From NCBI GenBank assembly GCA_029256185.1, contig JAQSYI010000022.1:62001-126000 (forward strand): DNA of 64,000 bases, written 5' to 3'. Source of the DNA: Paenibacillaceae bacterium (lineage in GTDB: Bacteria; Bacillota; Bacilli; Paenibacillales; NBRC-103111). Position numbers and translations under genes: made by a program. Positions 1 to 9,374 of the stretch are shown one piece after another; the first letter of the stretch is position 1, and each line of letters opens with the position of its first letter. The notes under the pieces are model-generated. The model worked only from the letters and a program-made list of their open reading frames with translations, made no database searches and was not told the DNA's origin.

Positions 1-1615
1 GGGTAGTCTGCAGCCTTTTGTCATAATAGCAGACCGTATAATCCCCTGCCCCCGCCGGAAACCGGGTAAACGGCAAAGTGGCATTATGCCGCGCCGACGG
101 CATGTGCTCGTTCCCTCGGATGCCCTCTTGCGTGAGCAGATTGGGATAGGTTCTGCTGAAGCCCGTCGGCCGGTAGCCGTCATGAATATCCACCAGCAGC
201 TTGTATCGGGCGCACTTTCTCACCGCATCGAGCAGCCAGTTGGTCCAATACTGGGAGCCTACGTTTACGAAGCCGAATTTGATGCCCTTGACTCCCCAGC
301 CGGCATACAGCGGCAGCAGCTGGTCCAGCTGCTTCTCCAGCGCTCTCCTGTTGACGTACAGGAACACTCCGATTCCCTTGCTCCCCGCATAGTCGATGAC
401 CTTCTGCAGATCCAGTCCCTTATGGCCGGGTATCCGGGAAACCCGGTCCGGATCGAGCTGAACCTGCCGCGCATCCGCTGCCTCATCATATTCATGGCCG
501 TACCACCCGGCATCGTATTCGATATACTGCATGCCGTGCGCCGCGGCAAAATCCGCCAGCGCCATCCCTCCCTCTGTGGAGAGAGTCACTTCCCTGATCG
601 CCTTGCCCGGCTTGATCCAATCCGTCTCCTCCAGGGCACAGGGAGGATTCAGATTCAGTACGATATCGTTGCGCTCCGGAAGATCACCCGGACGATCACC
701 GATAATCAACATCCGCCATGGCGTAGAAAAAGGGGCCTCCCCCCTTACCTCACCGTTATGCCGCTCCACGGGGCCATCCGGCTTCATGTCTCCATATCCG
801 GGGAAATCCGTCACCATTCCGCTCAACGAGCTGACAAGGCAGCCAGGCTCGCCGCTGTCCCGGGAGAGCAGCATCCGGGAATAATCGCCCAAATTCGCCT
901 CTGTCAGACAAACATGTGTTCCGCTTCTGTACTCCACCGTGAGCGGCCGCTCGCAATGGTCCGCCAATTCTTCCACCGGTACCTTGAAGTACTCTCCTTC
1001 ACATCCATGCTCCTGGTACGCATAACAGCCCGGGGGAAAATGGAACTGGGATTTCTCGGCAGTGATAATAAAGGACCCGATTCCCTCCTGAGCCGGAATA
1101 GTGTAACGGAAGGCGATCCCTTCATTATAAGCGCGGAACGTTAAGAGCAGGCAGCGGCCTGCGGTTATGTCTGCTGCGGCGCTTGCGTCTGCTATGGCGG
1201 TTGTGCTTGCTATGGCGGTTGTGTCTGCGGTGATGCCGCTCTCGGCGGTTTCGGGAAAGCCTCGGCTGCCATCCCTTTGCACCAGCTCCACTGTCAATTC
1301 ATTGTAATGGTCCGTGACCAGACTTCTCTCTCCGTAAAGCGGCCTCCACTGGTTGCGGATGCTGTCCGTTGACACACTGCGGATTCGGAAATGCTCCGTG
1401 AGCGGAGGGCCATCCTTCAATACCAGACCGATGGCCGAATCGAGAAGCAGTGCTTCTTTCTCGCCTAAGTGCCCGGTTGCATCCCCCCCGGCGGGAGACT
1501 GCTTGCTGTAATGTACCTGATAAACCGGGCAGCCTGCAAGCTTCCCCTTATCCTTGACGGCAAACCGGAGCTCAATCTTCCCGTCAGGCGAGAATAAAGC
1601 AAGATCCTTGTCCAT
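1..1615 (-). CDS. GH97 family glycoside hydrolase (alpha-glucosidase/alpha-galactosidase type), C-terminus cut by window edge
   Basis: The frame stays open from the ATG at 1615 to the left edge (538 codons visible). The protein has an N-terminal beta-sandwich (about residues 1-320, with TEANLGDYSRM near 238) and the start of a TIM barrel with EYDAGWYG (367-373), VKGIKFGF, HDGYRPTGFSRTYPN (478-491), RGNEHMPSARHNATLPFTR and DYTVCYYDK. These are GH97 signatures; the family cleaves alpha-glucosides or alpha-galactosides. A glycine (KFGF) stands where retaining members carry the nucleophile Asp, which suggests an inverting enzyme, but an Asp (HDGYRPTG) stands where inverting members usually have a base Glu. 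No signal peptide is seen, so it is probably cytoplasmic. Residues 122-153 are an Ala/Thr/Ile-rich insert made of short repeats. It is the last visible gene of the ABC locus, 55 nt after the beta-helix gene, and has no classical Shine-Dalgarno directly before the ATG. Substrate unknown. Confidence 0.85.
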   Translation of the reverse strand, partial: MDKDLALFSPDGKIELRFAVKDKGKLAGCPVYQVHYSKQSPAGGDATGHLGEKEALLLDSAIGLVLKDGPPLTEHFRIRSVSTDSIRNQWRPLYGERSLVTDHYNELTVELVQRDGSRGFPETAESGITADTTAIASTTAIADASAAADITAGRCLLLTFRAYNEGIAFRYTIPAQEGIGSFIITAEKSQFHFPPGCYAYQEHGCEGEYFKVPVEELADHCERPLTVEYRSGTHVCLTEANLGDYSRMLLSRDSGEPGCLVSSLSGMVTDFPGYGDMKPDGPVERHNGEVRGEAPFSTPWRMLIIGDRPGDLPERNDIVLNLNPPCALEETDWIKPGKAIREVTLSTEGGMALADFAAAHGMQYIEYDAGWYGHEYDEAADARQVQLDPDRVSRIPGHKGLDLQKVIDYAGSKGIGVFLYVNRRALEKQLDQLLPLYAGWGVKGIKFGFVNVGSQYWTNWLLDAVRKCARYKLLVDIHDGYRPTGFSRTYPNLLTQEGIRGNEHMPSARHNATLPFTRFPAGAGDYTVCYYDKRLQTT

Positions 1616-1627
1616 GTGTTCACGCTT

Positions 1628-1657
1628 CAGAGGCGCATGCCGCGCCTCTGCTCCTTT
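1628..1657 (-). promoter_or_regulatory. Shine-Dalgarno followed by a hairpin in the spacer of the GH97 gene
   Basis: On the minus strand AAAGGAG (1651-1657) is followed at once by a perfect 9-bp stem with a 5-nt loop (1628-1650), then 12 nt, then the ATG at 1615. Linear spacing is 35 nt, too far for initiation. If the hairpin folds, the effective spacing becomes about 12 nt. The loop and 3' arm also hold an out-of-frame minimal ORF (ATG, two codons, TGA) at 12 nt from the same Shine-Dalgarno. Either could couple or tune translation; this is inference. Confidence 0.45.
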
Positions 1658-1670
1658 GCTGTCACGAGTT

Positions 1671-4600
1671 TTAATTGCCGCCCTGCGGTGTCATCCGGTA
1701 CAAGGCAATATCGTCGAAATAGATGCTTTGCGCGGTCACAGCCGTCCAGAAGTCGCCTATGGAAACCTTGGTTATGCCGTATCCTCCGTATTCCCCCACC
1801 AGGCTGCGGTCAATCCATACCTTGATTTTACCAGGAGTGCTATAGTTGTCCATCATAATCTCGTGCCAGCCTTTGGACCGCATCAGGGAGAACGTGTCCG
1901 CCGTTCCGTTCCTGACTGCATAACGGGTGGCCGATTGGGAGCCTACCAAGCCTGCGTACAGATTCATAATCGCGGTGTTGTCCGGATTGGCCGACGTGCG
2001 CTTCACTACAGACAGTACACTTTCCTTCGGAGTGAGGCCGTCATCATACATCCATCCCACCAGCAGGCCGGTGAACGGCTGGGACAGGGACCGGCTTAGG
2101 ATCATCCGGTTCTGGTTCAGCTTCAAGCTGCGGCTGCCCGTCCTGGGGTTCTCCAGGCTGATGGAGGCCGCGGCCGCATTGTCCTCATTAGTCCAAACAT
2201 CCCATGTCCGCTGCGGGGACTCGAAGTCCTCGCTGAACTCAATCCCGTTATGCACCACCAACGTAAAGGAGGAGGCTTCCACTGCTCCATAAACCGCGAT
2301 TTGCACCGAAACAGTGGTATATCCGGGCGTCATGCCGGGGGTGATAATGCCGTCCTGATCCACCGACGCGATATCCGTCCTGCTGCTGCCAATCTCCACC
2401 TGGGCGCCGAAGCGGCTCTTCAGTTCGCTGATCCCATAGCTTAAGCCATTGCTCATTCTGCCCTTCAGTCCCAGCTCAAGCGGAGCCTCCCCCGCGCCCA
2501 CAGCGAACCGGGCTTCACTGATGTCGATGCCCGTGAAGACAGCCGGCTCCACCGAGATTGTATACGTATCGGTAAAGATCTGCCCATTGAGCACTGTTGC
2601 CACTGTGATTACAGCTTCGCCAATTGACACTGACTGGACAATCCCATCTTGGGTAACAGCCGCCACAGCGGGATTGCTGCTGCTGTAGCTGACGGCCGCT
2701 CCGGCAAGCGATCCCGGCAATACTCCGCCATGCAGGCCCGTAAGCTGCAAAGCGAGCTGCCCCCCCTCCCCGACCGTATGGGATTCTCCCGATAGACGAA
2801 CCTGCGAGATGGGCAGCGGTCCCGCGGATACCATCGAAAAATCCGCCTTTGACGCCTGGGAAGCATAGGAGAACGCAGCCAGTCCCGCCATCATGCTGCT
2901 GTCCGCTCCATCAAGAGCATACTCGCCAAAGACGGCCCAGCTCCCGTCCTCCCGCTTGTAGCAGGCGGTGAACTTCTCCCCTGCCGCTCCGCTTCGGATC
3001 AGCATGATTTCTCCGGGGAAGCCGATTGTCCCGCCCGCTGCCGTATAGGCCGTTGATCCGTCCTCGCTCTGCCTTGCGGTCAAGAGTCCCTTGCCGTCCG
3101 CCTTGATCTTCATCATCACGTTCCGGGAACCGGCCTCGTTGCTTTCCCGGAACATGATCCCTGCGGCAGTCGGAGAAACTCCCACATTCTGCACAGATTC
3201 GATCCGGGCGATAACAGCCTGGGGTTCACCATCATATGCCAGCTCCCGGGACAGAAACAGGAAATCATCCGCCGTTCCGAAAACATCCTTGCCGTTGGTT
3301 TCCAGTTGCACTCCGCCGCCGTCCCCGTCCAGACGCACAATGCCTTCGGCTCCGCCGTAATAATTGACCCGCCAAGGAGAAGCCACCTTGTGGACAGCAT
3401 CGGGATATACCGTCATGCGAAGGGTCCCCATTCCATACTCATCATTCACCCTTACCGTTGCCGTCAATGTTGCCGTACCGGGGGATACGCCGTGAAGCGT
3501 TCCGCTGCTGTCAACAGACAGGACCGAGCTGTCGGAGGAGGTGTATTCCACGTCCGCCTGACCCATATCCACAGGCTGTCCGCCGCTTCCCCGGACCGTC
3601 AGCGCAAGCGGCAGCACCTCTCCCTCATAGAGAGCCTGGGTATCCGCCGCAAGCCTCACCATGCTTAATTTACTGTCGAATACCTCCACATGGAGCACCG
3701 CTTCCTTCATCACTCCGGCCAACGCCGCTGTGACCCGAAGCTCCGACGAACCGGCGGCCAGAGCGGTAATCCGGCAGCCCTCCATCTGCACCACCTGGGG
3801 ACTGGTGCTGCTGCAGGCAACAGAAGCCTGGATAGGGTCCGCATAGAGACCGCCCTCCGTGATCATGGATATCCGCAAGCGCAGGCTCTCTCCCCTGATC
3901 AGGACCGTCTTCTCCGCCTCCACCGTGAGCTGGGCCAAGGCATCATCCACAGTAACATGCAGCACCGTGGACAGTGTTACCCCGTTCAAGGATACGGCGG
4001 CGGTTACCATCGTGGCTCCGCCGTTTACTCCGGTGACCACGCCCTGCTGATTCACAGCCGCTACATCCGGGTCAGCACTTGTATAGCTGATGGCAGCTCC
4101 GGTCAGACCGGCCACATACCCGGTCTCCGATCTGGCTATTAGCTCCGTTGAAGCGGATTGCCCCTGCTCCAGACGCAGTATCGTATTACCGTCCTTGCCG
4201 CTGATGAACAGCCTCTTGAGGGGCTCATCCCGGTCCGGGAACGGGAAATCCGCCCTAAGCCCAATTGCGGCGAAATCAATCTCCCTAAACCCTGCGGCAT
4301 AGGCGGGCGAGTCATACGCCAACCGGAAATCTCTATTGTCCGGATCAAGAAAGCCGGGATTGACGCTTGCTATGATATTGTCCTTGACAGTGCCGTTCTG
4401 CGATGCCGAGGCGGCGATACTGGTCTGGATCTGATTGCGGAAGAATATATTGCCGGTCACTTCATTTCCCCGGGGTACCCCTCTGCGCAGTTCAGGAGAA
4501 TCCGCGCTGTAAGAGGCAATCTCCGGATACCTGCTTGCCCACGGCTCCTGCTGGTAAGGCACCCCATTCAGACTTTGATATACCGCGCCTCCCGGCTGGG

Positions 4601-6374
4601 CGGCAGCCGCCTGCCAGTTGCCCGGGGCACCGCGGTCATCCACATAGATGCCCGTGCGGTTATCCGCGCTGATATTGTTGTGTATGAAGTGATCATTGCC
4701 CCCGCCGATGAGGAAGCCGTTGTGGGATACCCGGTGGATGATATTGCCGTCGAATTCCGCGCTGCTCATCTGATCATCCATATAGAAGGCATGGGCGCCG
4801 TGCCCGTCCCCTACTTCCGGTCCGGTGATATCATGCAGGTAGTTGTTGCGCAGCACATTGCCCTTGAAGGTCCAGTCCCGTCCGGCATAGACCGCGCCTG
4901 CATCGCTGGTTTCCTTCACCATGTCGAAAATCTCGTTGTTCTCGATCAGATGCTCGTTGCCGCTGAACCAGATGGCGAAATGCGCAGAATCATGCAGCAG
5001 ATTGTTGGAAGCCCGCAGGCCCACTCCGCTTAGCTCAATGCCCGCATTATACCCTTTGGCAAGACGCGCGAACCGGTAGAGGTGATTGTTCTCGGCCGCA
5101 TGGTTGCCTGGTGCAAGCGCAGTCCTGTCGCCTCCGGTCATGGTGATCCCGTTGAAGCCGATATCGTACAAGCTGCAGCCGGATACGCGGTGGCCTGTGC
5201 CCCCGGTGATTCTCACTCCGTCTGTACCGAAGCCCCGGATGATGCATTGCTCGATGCTGTTGCCCGTCCCTCCGGTCATCACAATCCCCGAGGCCCGGGA
5301 GGCCTCCAGAATCAGTCCCCGCAGTGTGATATGGGAAGCCTGCTCGAAGCGGACCATGTCCTGGGCCAGAATGGAGGCCCGCAGCCGGGCTCCCTCCATG
5401 GAGGCGGGGGGATAGAAGAACAATTGGCCGCTTGCCCGGTCCAGATACCATTCCCCGGGAGCGTCAAGCTCCTCCAGAATATTAAAGTAATAATAGCGGT
5501 TGCCCTTGTTGGGGTTAATCCCGTAATAAGCCGGCTGGACGGTTGCGATCGTCTTCTGGACCGTGTTGATCTGAGCCACCTGCAAGGTGGAGTACGAGTA
5601 ATCCCAATACCAGTACCCGCCCATCCATATATCCCCGGCAGCCGTTGCCCAACTCTCCGGACGGGGGTCGACGTATTGGAAGACCGCCCCCCGGTTGCTC
5701 ATATCGCCGTTTCTGGGGATGGAGCCGGTATCCAGCACTGTCCCTGTCATCAGAGGATAGCCCTCATTGGGATACCGGGCGAGAGTCATTGCATCTCCGT
5801 TGAAGAATACCTCCAGCGGAGCGGCAACATTGTCGGCGAAGCCGTGTCCCACCTGCTGAAGCTGCCCGTAATCCTGAATCCCCAGGCTGGTCAGGCTGAT
5901 CTGCATCACATGCTCCCTCGCCTGTTCGGGCAAACGGGCATATTCAGGACTGGCTGGAGACACCGGACTGAAGGCCGAAGCGGGAAGCTCCGCTCCGCCG
6001 GTCCAGGCAACCTCCTCTCCTTGGTATGCCGTATACACCACTGGCGCCAGTGCAGTGCCCGAATCCTGCTCCGAGAATACCAGCGGCTCCGTCAGGTGAT
6101 AAGTGCCGCCACGGAGATACACCGTGACCCCGCCCTCCGGCAGCTCCCCCAGGGCAGCCTTCAGACTGCGGATGGCGTCCCTGGCACCGGCCACGGTGGC
6201 GAAGGGTGCAGCCAGAGTACCGGGATTGCCGTCATCCCCGTCCGGCGATACATAATAAGCCACGCTTGCTGCAGCCTCTCCCCGTACTATCCCCGGCGCC
6301 AGCGCAGCGCCATACCAGGCTGCAACAAGCATAACAAGAGCAAGACTTGCTCTGGCCAAGCTCCACTTGTTCAT
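1671..6374 (-). CDS. Secreted right-handed beta-helix protein with Big_2 Ig-like and jelly-roll domains
   Basis: 1567 residues. An N-terminal signal peptide (about 1-35) is followed by YYVSPDGDDGNPGTLAAPFAT, the standard opening of right-handed parallel beta-helix enzymes. The helix runs to about 690, with many N-rich turns such as NNLLHDSAHFAIW and NNEIFDM. Then come three Big_2-type Ig-like domains (about 735-980, with YTSADPDVAAV and YTSSDSSVLSV), a concanavalin-like DUF1349-type domain (about 985-1180), two more Ig-like domains (about 1190-1370) and a C-terminal jelly roll (about 1375-1567). Such beta-helices are typical of polysaccharide lyases or hydrolases acting on pectin-like polymers, but no catalytic residues could be assigned. 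Its start overlaps the FAD oxidoreductase stop by one base (TGATG), so the two are probably translationally coupled. No SLH or LPXTG anchor was seen, so it is probably released. Confidence 0.85.
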   Translation of the reverse strand: MNKWSLARASLALVMLVAAWYGAALAPGIVRGEAAASVAYYVSPDGDDGNPGTLAAPFATVAGARDAIRSLKAALGELPEGGVTVYLRGGTYHLTEPLVFSEQDSGTALAPVVYTAYQGEEVAWTGGAELPASAFSPVSPASPEYARLPEQAREHVMQISLTSLGIQDYGQLQQVGHGFADNVAAPLEVFFNGDAMTLARYPNEGYPLMTGTVLDTGSIPRNGDMSNRGAVFQYVDPRPESWATAAGDIWMGGYWYWDYSYSTLQVAQINTVQKTIATVQPAYYGINPNKGNRYYYFNILEELDAPGEWYLDRASGQLFFYPPASMEGARLRASILAQDMVRFEQASHITLRGLILEASRASGIVMTGGTGNSIEQCIIRGFGTDGVRITGGTGHRVSGCSLYDIGFNGITMTGGDRTALAPGNHAAENNHLYRFARLAKGYNAGIELSGVGLRASNNLLHDSAHFAIWFSGNEHLIENNEIFDMVKETSDAGAVYAGRDWTFKGNVLRNNYLHDITGPEVGDGHGAHAFYMDDQMSSAEFDGNIIHRVSHNGFLIGGGNDHFIHNNISADNRTGIYVDDRGAPGNWQAAAAQPGGAVYQSLNGVPYQQEPWASRYPEIASYSADSPELRRGVPRGNEVTGNIFFRNQIQTSIAASASQNGTVKDNIIASVNPGFLDPDNRDFRLAYDSPAYAAGFREIDFAAIGLRADFPFPDRDEPLKRLFISGKDGNTILRLEQGQSASTELIARSETGYVAGLTGAAISYTSADPDVAAVNQQGVVTGVNGGATMVTAAVSLNGVTLSTVLHVTVDDALAQLTVEAEKTVLIRGESLRLRISMITEGGLYADPIQASVACSSTSPQVVQMEGCRITALAAGSSELRVTAALAGVMKEAVLHVEVFDSKLSMVRLAADTQALYEGEVLPLALTVRGSGGQPVDMGQADVEYTSSDSSVLSVDSSGTLHGVSPGTATLTATVRVNDEYGMGTLRMTVYPDAVHKVASPWRVNYYGGAEGIVRLDGDGGGVQLETNGKDVFGTADDFLFLSRELAYDGEPQAVIARIESVQNVGVSPTAAGIMFRESNEAGSRNVMMKIKADGKGLLTARQSEDGSTAYTAAGGTIGFPGEIMLIRSGAAGEKFTACYKREDGSWAVFGEYALDGADSSMMAGLAAFSYASQASKADFSMVSAGPLPISQVRLSGESHTVGEGGQLALQLTGLHGGVLPGSLAGAAVSYSSSNPAVAAVTQDGIVQSVSIGEAVITVATVLNGQIFTDTYTISVEPAVFTGIDISEARFAVGAGEAPLELGLKGRMSNGLSYGISELKSRFGAQVEIGSSRTDIASVDQDGIITPGMTPGYTTVSVQIAVYGAVEASSFTLVVHNGIEFSEDFESPQRTWDVWTNEDNAAAASISLENPRTGSRSLKLNQNRMILSRSLSQPFTGLLVGWMYDDGLTPKESVLSVVKRTSANPDNTAIMNLYAGLVGSQSATRYAVRNGTADTFSLMRSKGWHEIMMDNYSTPGKIKVWIDRSLVGEYGGYGITKVSIGDFWTAVTAQSIYFDDIALYRMTPQGGN

Positions 6375-7696
6375 CAGACACCCCCCTGGCCTGCTGCCGC
6401 TCCATGTGCTCCCCTTGCAATTGCCTCCCGCAGCCGTTGCTCAATATCCTTCCAGTCCAGCTCCTGGGGCAGCTTGCCGCAGGCCGCCGCCAGAGCGGCG
6501 GCAGCCCCGGCAGCCTCTCCCATAGGAACGGCGTTGCCCGTCACCCTGTAGCTGGCATGGGCCAGGAAGTCGCCGCTGATGCATCTGCCCGCCATAAGCA
6601 ATCGGTCCGTATCCTTGGCTATAAGAGCCCGGAAGGGAATATCGTAAGGGACGGTTTTGCGGCCCTCATCGCTGTAGCCCGCCCCCTGATCCTGGGTGAT
6701 GGAGTGGACATCCACGCTGAAGGTGGCCCGGCATACGGCATCTTCATGCCGGACTCCCTGAACCACATCCTGCACCGATACCCGGTACCGGCCATGAACT
6801 CGTCTGCCGTCCCTGACGCCGATCTGATTGCTGGTATTCACCAATTGGATGCTGCTCCAGATGCCGCCCAGGGAGCGCAGCGCCGTTATGATGCGCATAA
6901 GCTCCGCACGGGCGTTCATCGTGGCGCCGGTAATCTGTCCGGCATCCAGAGCATGGATGCCGTATTCATGATTGGCCGCCAGCGAGAACAGCCTTCCCCG
7001 CATCTTGGCCAGAGACGGTCTGCCATAAGAGGGAACCACTCCCGCTCTGGCCAGTTCCTCCAGCAGCCGCTGCTTGGGCGGCTCCGAGCCCTCCCCGTGG
7101 CGACCGTTCAGCACGAACAGGTCCACCTCCAGCTCATCCAGCCCGGTGATAACCGCTTGCAGGCTCATAGGCTGGGTCTCTCCCGTTCCCTCCCGGCCGT
7201 AATCGAAGCCGCAGCCCGCCAGCGCCCCCAGATCGCCGTCCCCGGTAGCGTCGATGAATATTTTGGCCCGCCATGCCTGCCTGCCCGACTTGGACTCCGT
7301 CAGCACATACTCCAGCGCGTTCTCTTCATTCTTCACCGCTCCCACTACCCGGGTATGAAGCTGTACCCTCACGCCCGCTTCCAGGCACAGCTGATCCAGC
7401 AGCAGCTTCATCTCCTCATTGTCCGCCGCATTGATATGCAGGGCCGATCTGTCCTTAAGCGTCTGAATAATCTCTGCCATTATTCCCTGCTTGTTTCTCC
7501 AGTCCAGCAAGTAACCCAGCAGCCCGGAGGTCCAGATTCCTCCCAGACAGCCCTGAAGCTCCAGGATCCGGGTAGATGCTCCGCATCTGGCGGCTGCTAT
7601 GGCGGCAGCCACCCCCGCAGGCCCGCCGCCGCAGACAATAACATCGCAATCTTCCGCTACCGGCACATTGCGCAGCGGCTCCGACACATATCCCAT
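6374..7696 (-). CDS. FAD-dependent oxidoreductase (FAD_oxidored, PF12831-like)
   Basis: 440 residues. A dinucleotide-binding Rossmann motif lies near the N-terminus (DVIVCGGGPAGVAAAIAAAR), followed by GGIWTSGLLGY, then FIDATGDGDLGALAG, typical of the FAD_oxidored family, and a C-terminal FAD-contact segment (RALIAKDTDRLLMAGRCISG, GEAAGAAAALA). There is no signal peptide, so it is cytoplasmic. The start at 7696 was chosen over an upstream ATG because AAGGAGG lies 7 nt before it, and the upstream ATG falls inside the preceding gene's end. It sits 20 nt after the solute-binding protein stop. Relatives are common in glycan-use loci of soil bacteria but their substrates are mostly unknown; oxidation of an imported sugar or aglycone is inference. 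Confidence 0.85.
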   Translation of the reverse strand: MGYVSEPLRNVPVAEDCDVIVCGGGPAGVAAAIAAARCGASTRILELQGCLGGIWTSGLLGYLLDWRNKQGIMAEIIQTLKDRSALHINAADNEEMKLLLDQLCLEAGVRVQLHTRVVGAVKNEENALEYVLTESKSGRQAWRAKIFIDATGDGDLGALAGCGFDYGREGTGETQPMSLQAVITGLDELEVDLFVLNGRHGEGSEPPKQRLLEELARAGVVPSYGRPSLAKMRGRLFSLAANHEYGIHALDAGQITGATMNARAELMRIITALRSLGGIWSSIQLVNTSNQIGVRDGRRVHGRYRVSVQDVVQGVRHEDAVCRATFSVDVHSITQDQGAGYSDEGRKTVPYDIPFRALIAKDTDRLLMAGRCISGDFLAHASYRVTGNAVPMGEAAGAAAALAAACGKLPQELDWKDIEQRLREAIARGAHGAAAGQGGV

Positions 7697-7716
7697 CTTG
7701 CTTCCTCCTTCGTCCG

Positions 7717-9336
7717 TCAATTTTGCCACTGCTTCAGATACAGCCGGTTGGCTGCCTCTGTCTGCTCATTGCCCACTTCCTTCTTCCACTCCGCAATGAA
7801 TTTATCGAAATCCTCCAGCGATCTTTTGCCAATGACCACCTCGGCGAACACCCGGCCCCACTCCTCCTTCTTGGTCTTGCCCCTTACGTCCAGATTCTCG
7901 TTGGAGGGGGAAGTCAGCGCCCCGTTCACCCGGTTGAAGGTCCAAGCCACCTTGGACTTGGAATACAGACCGCTTGCATCCTCCGCATATTTCTTCAGGT
8001 TATCCAGATAATACGGCTCCTTGTATTTCTTGGTCATCTCCCAGTCAATACCCGGCCTGCCGAGGAAATACCAGCCGAAGCCCTCCTTGTTCTTGGCATC
8101 GGTATTGCCGTATTCCTTGCGCACTGTAGGAATGCCGTCCACCAGATCATAATGCTTGCCCTCGATGCCGTATGACCGGAGCAGGAACAGCTCCTCATCG
8201 GCGTACAGCTTATCCATCACGTCCATCACGGCATACAGCTTCTCCTTATCCTTCTCCAGATGCTTGCCGAAGCCCATGGGCTGGTCAATCACCCCTTCAT
8301 ACACCTCGACCGCCGGCTTCACCCCATCCTTCCAGACAGGAAAAGGCGCATAGGCGAACACCGCCTGCGGCTCCTTGGCCACAATCTGCTCCTGCTGGGA
8401 ACCGGCGGCATAAGGAGGCTCCGTCCGGTTGGACAGTGCAGCGAACGCAGTGTAAGGCGTATTGCCGTTCAGCCATTCATTGTTCATGGCGGTGGAATCC
8501 ATGGTTACCCATTCCGGATTAATATATCCCGCCTTGTACCAGCCCTGCAGCATAGACAGCGCCTCCCGCATCTCCGGCAGGAACGGACCGTAGATCAGCT
8601 GGTTATCCCGCAGATGCCATTTCTCATAAGATACGCCATATGCAGCGAGGAACGGGTAGAAGGACTGGGCCATATTGGTCTTCGCCTTGCCCGTAATGGG
8701 ATATTTATTGGGGTACTTCTGCTTATACGCCTTCAGGAAGGCTTCCCACTCTGCCAGAGTCGACGGAACCGGGCTGCCCACCTCATCGAATTTGTCCTTG
8801 CGAATCAGGATTCCATAAGGATAGGTGACCTCCATATGTCCCGAGAACACACCCGCCAGCTTCCCGTCCACCGAGAACCGGTCGAACACGGCCTGCTTGG
8901 TCATGCCCATGCTCCCGTATTGCTTCAGGGCTGAAGCGTAAATATGAGGCATATAGGTCTTGTACTCTTCTTCAGTGAACTTGGCTGTAGCGTTCTGCAG
9001 AATGGTCAGTTGACCGTTGGACGAGAATACATCCGGCAATTCATTGGACGCGAAGAACAGATTCATCCGTTCGTTATACTCATTGTCCAATACCGAAGTC
9101 ACCGACAGCGTGTGACCGCCAATCTTTTCCTGAATCAGCTTCATAACCTCTGAATCGGGGTTGGGAGTATTGCGGGAGCTGAATAATTTAATGGTGTATT
9201 TCTTTTGTTCAACCGGCTTTTGTGATGCTTGTGCCGCTTCTCCCGGCTCCTGTGCTCCCTCTGTACTGCAGCCTGCCAGCGCCCCTACCGGCAAGAGCGC
9301 CGCAAGCGCTAATGCACCCATACGTTTTTTTACCAT
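7717..9336 (-). CDS. Extracellular sugar-binding lipoprotein of ABC importer (LplA-type)
   Basis: 539 residues. Lipoprotein signal MVKKRMGALALAALLPVGAL with lipobox ALAGC, then a low-complexity linker (Q/E/A) and a family 1 solute-binding fold (FSSRNTPNPDSEVMKLIQEKIG, NELPDVFSSNG, GILIRKDKFDEVG, WKDGVKPAVEVYEG). The start at 9336 was chosen because GGGGAG lies 5 nt upstream and the lipoprotein signal begins there; a longer frame reads back into the permease end. It captures an oligosaccharide or monosaccharide outside the membrane for the two permeases encoded just upstream. Ligand unknown. Confidence 0.9.
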   Translation of the reverse strand: MVKKRMGALALAALLPVGALAGCSTEGAQEPGEAAQASQKPVEQKKYTIKLFSSRNTPNPDSEVMKLIQEKIGGHTLSVTSVLDNEYNERMNLFFASNELPDVFSSNGQLTILQNATAKFTEEEYKTYMPHIYASALKQYGSMGMTKQAVFDRFSVDGKLAGVFSGHMEVTYPYGILIRKDKFDEVGSPVPSTLAEWEAFLKAYKQKYPNKYPITGKAKTNMAQSFYPFLAAYGVSYEKWHLRDNQLIYGPFLPEMREALSMLQGWYKAGYINPEWVTMDSTAMNNEWLNGNTPYTAFAALSNRTEPPYAAGSQQEQIVAKEPQAVFAYAPFPVWKDGVKPAVEVYEGVIDQPMGFGKHLEKDKEKLYAVMDVMDKLYADEELFLLRSYGIEGKHYDLVDGIPTVRKEYGNTDAKNKEGFGWYFLGRPGIDWEMTKKYKEPYYLDNLKKYAEDASGLYSKSKVAWTFNRVNGALTSPSNENLDVRGKTKKEEWGRVFAEVVIGKRSLEDFDKFIAEWKKEVGNEQTEAANRLYLKQWQN

Positions 9337-9374
9337 TTGAACTCCCCCGTCGTGTAATTTAGTTAATGATATAT

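Noticed and set aside
86..1144. Plus-strand open frame of 352 codons at the left edge
   Set aside because: The minus strand in this region encodes a clear GH97 protein that runs off the edge.
5082..6551. Long plus-strand open frame of 489 codons
   Set aside because: Antisense to the beta-helix gene; high G+C keeps the opposite frame open. No domain recognised.
6347..8011. Long plus-strand open frame of 554 codons
   Set aside because: Antisense to the FAD oxidoreductase and binding-protein genes, which have clear motifs and start signals.
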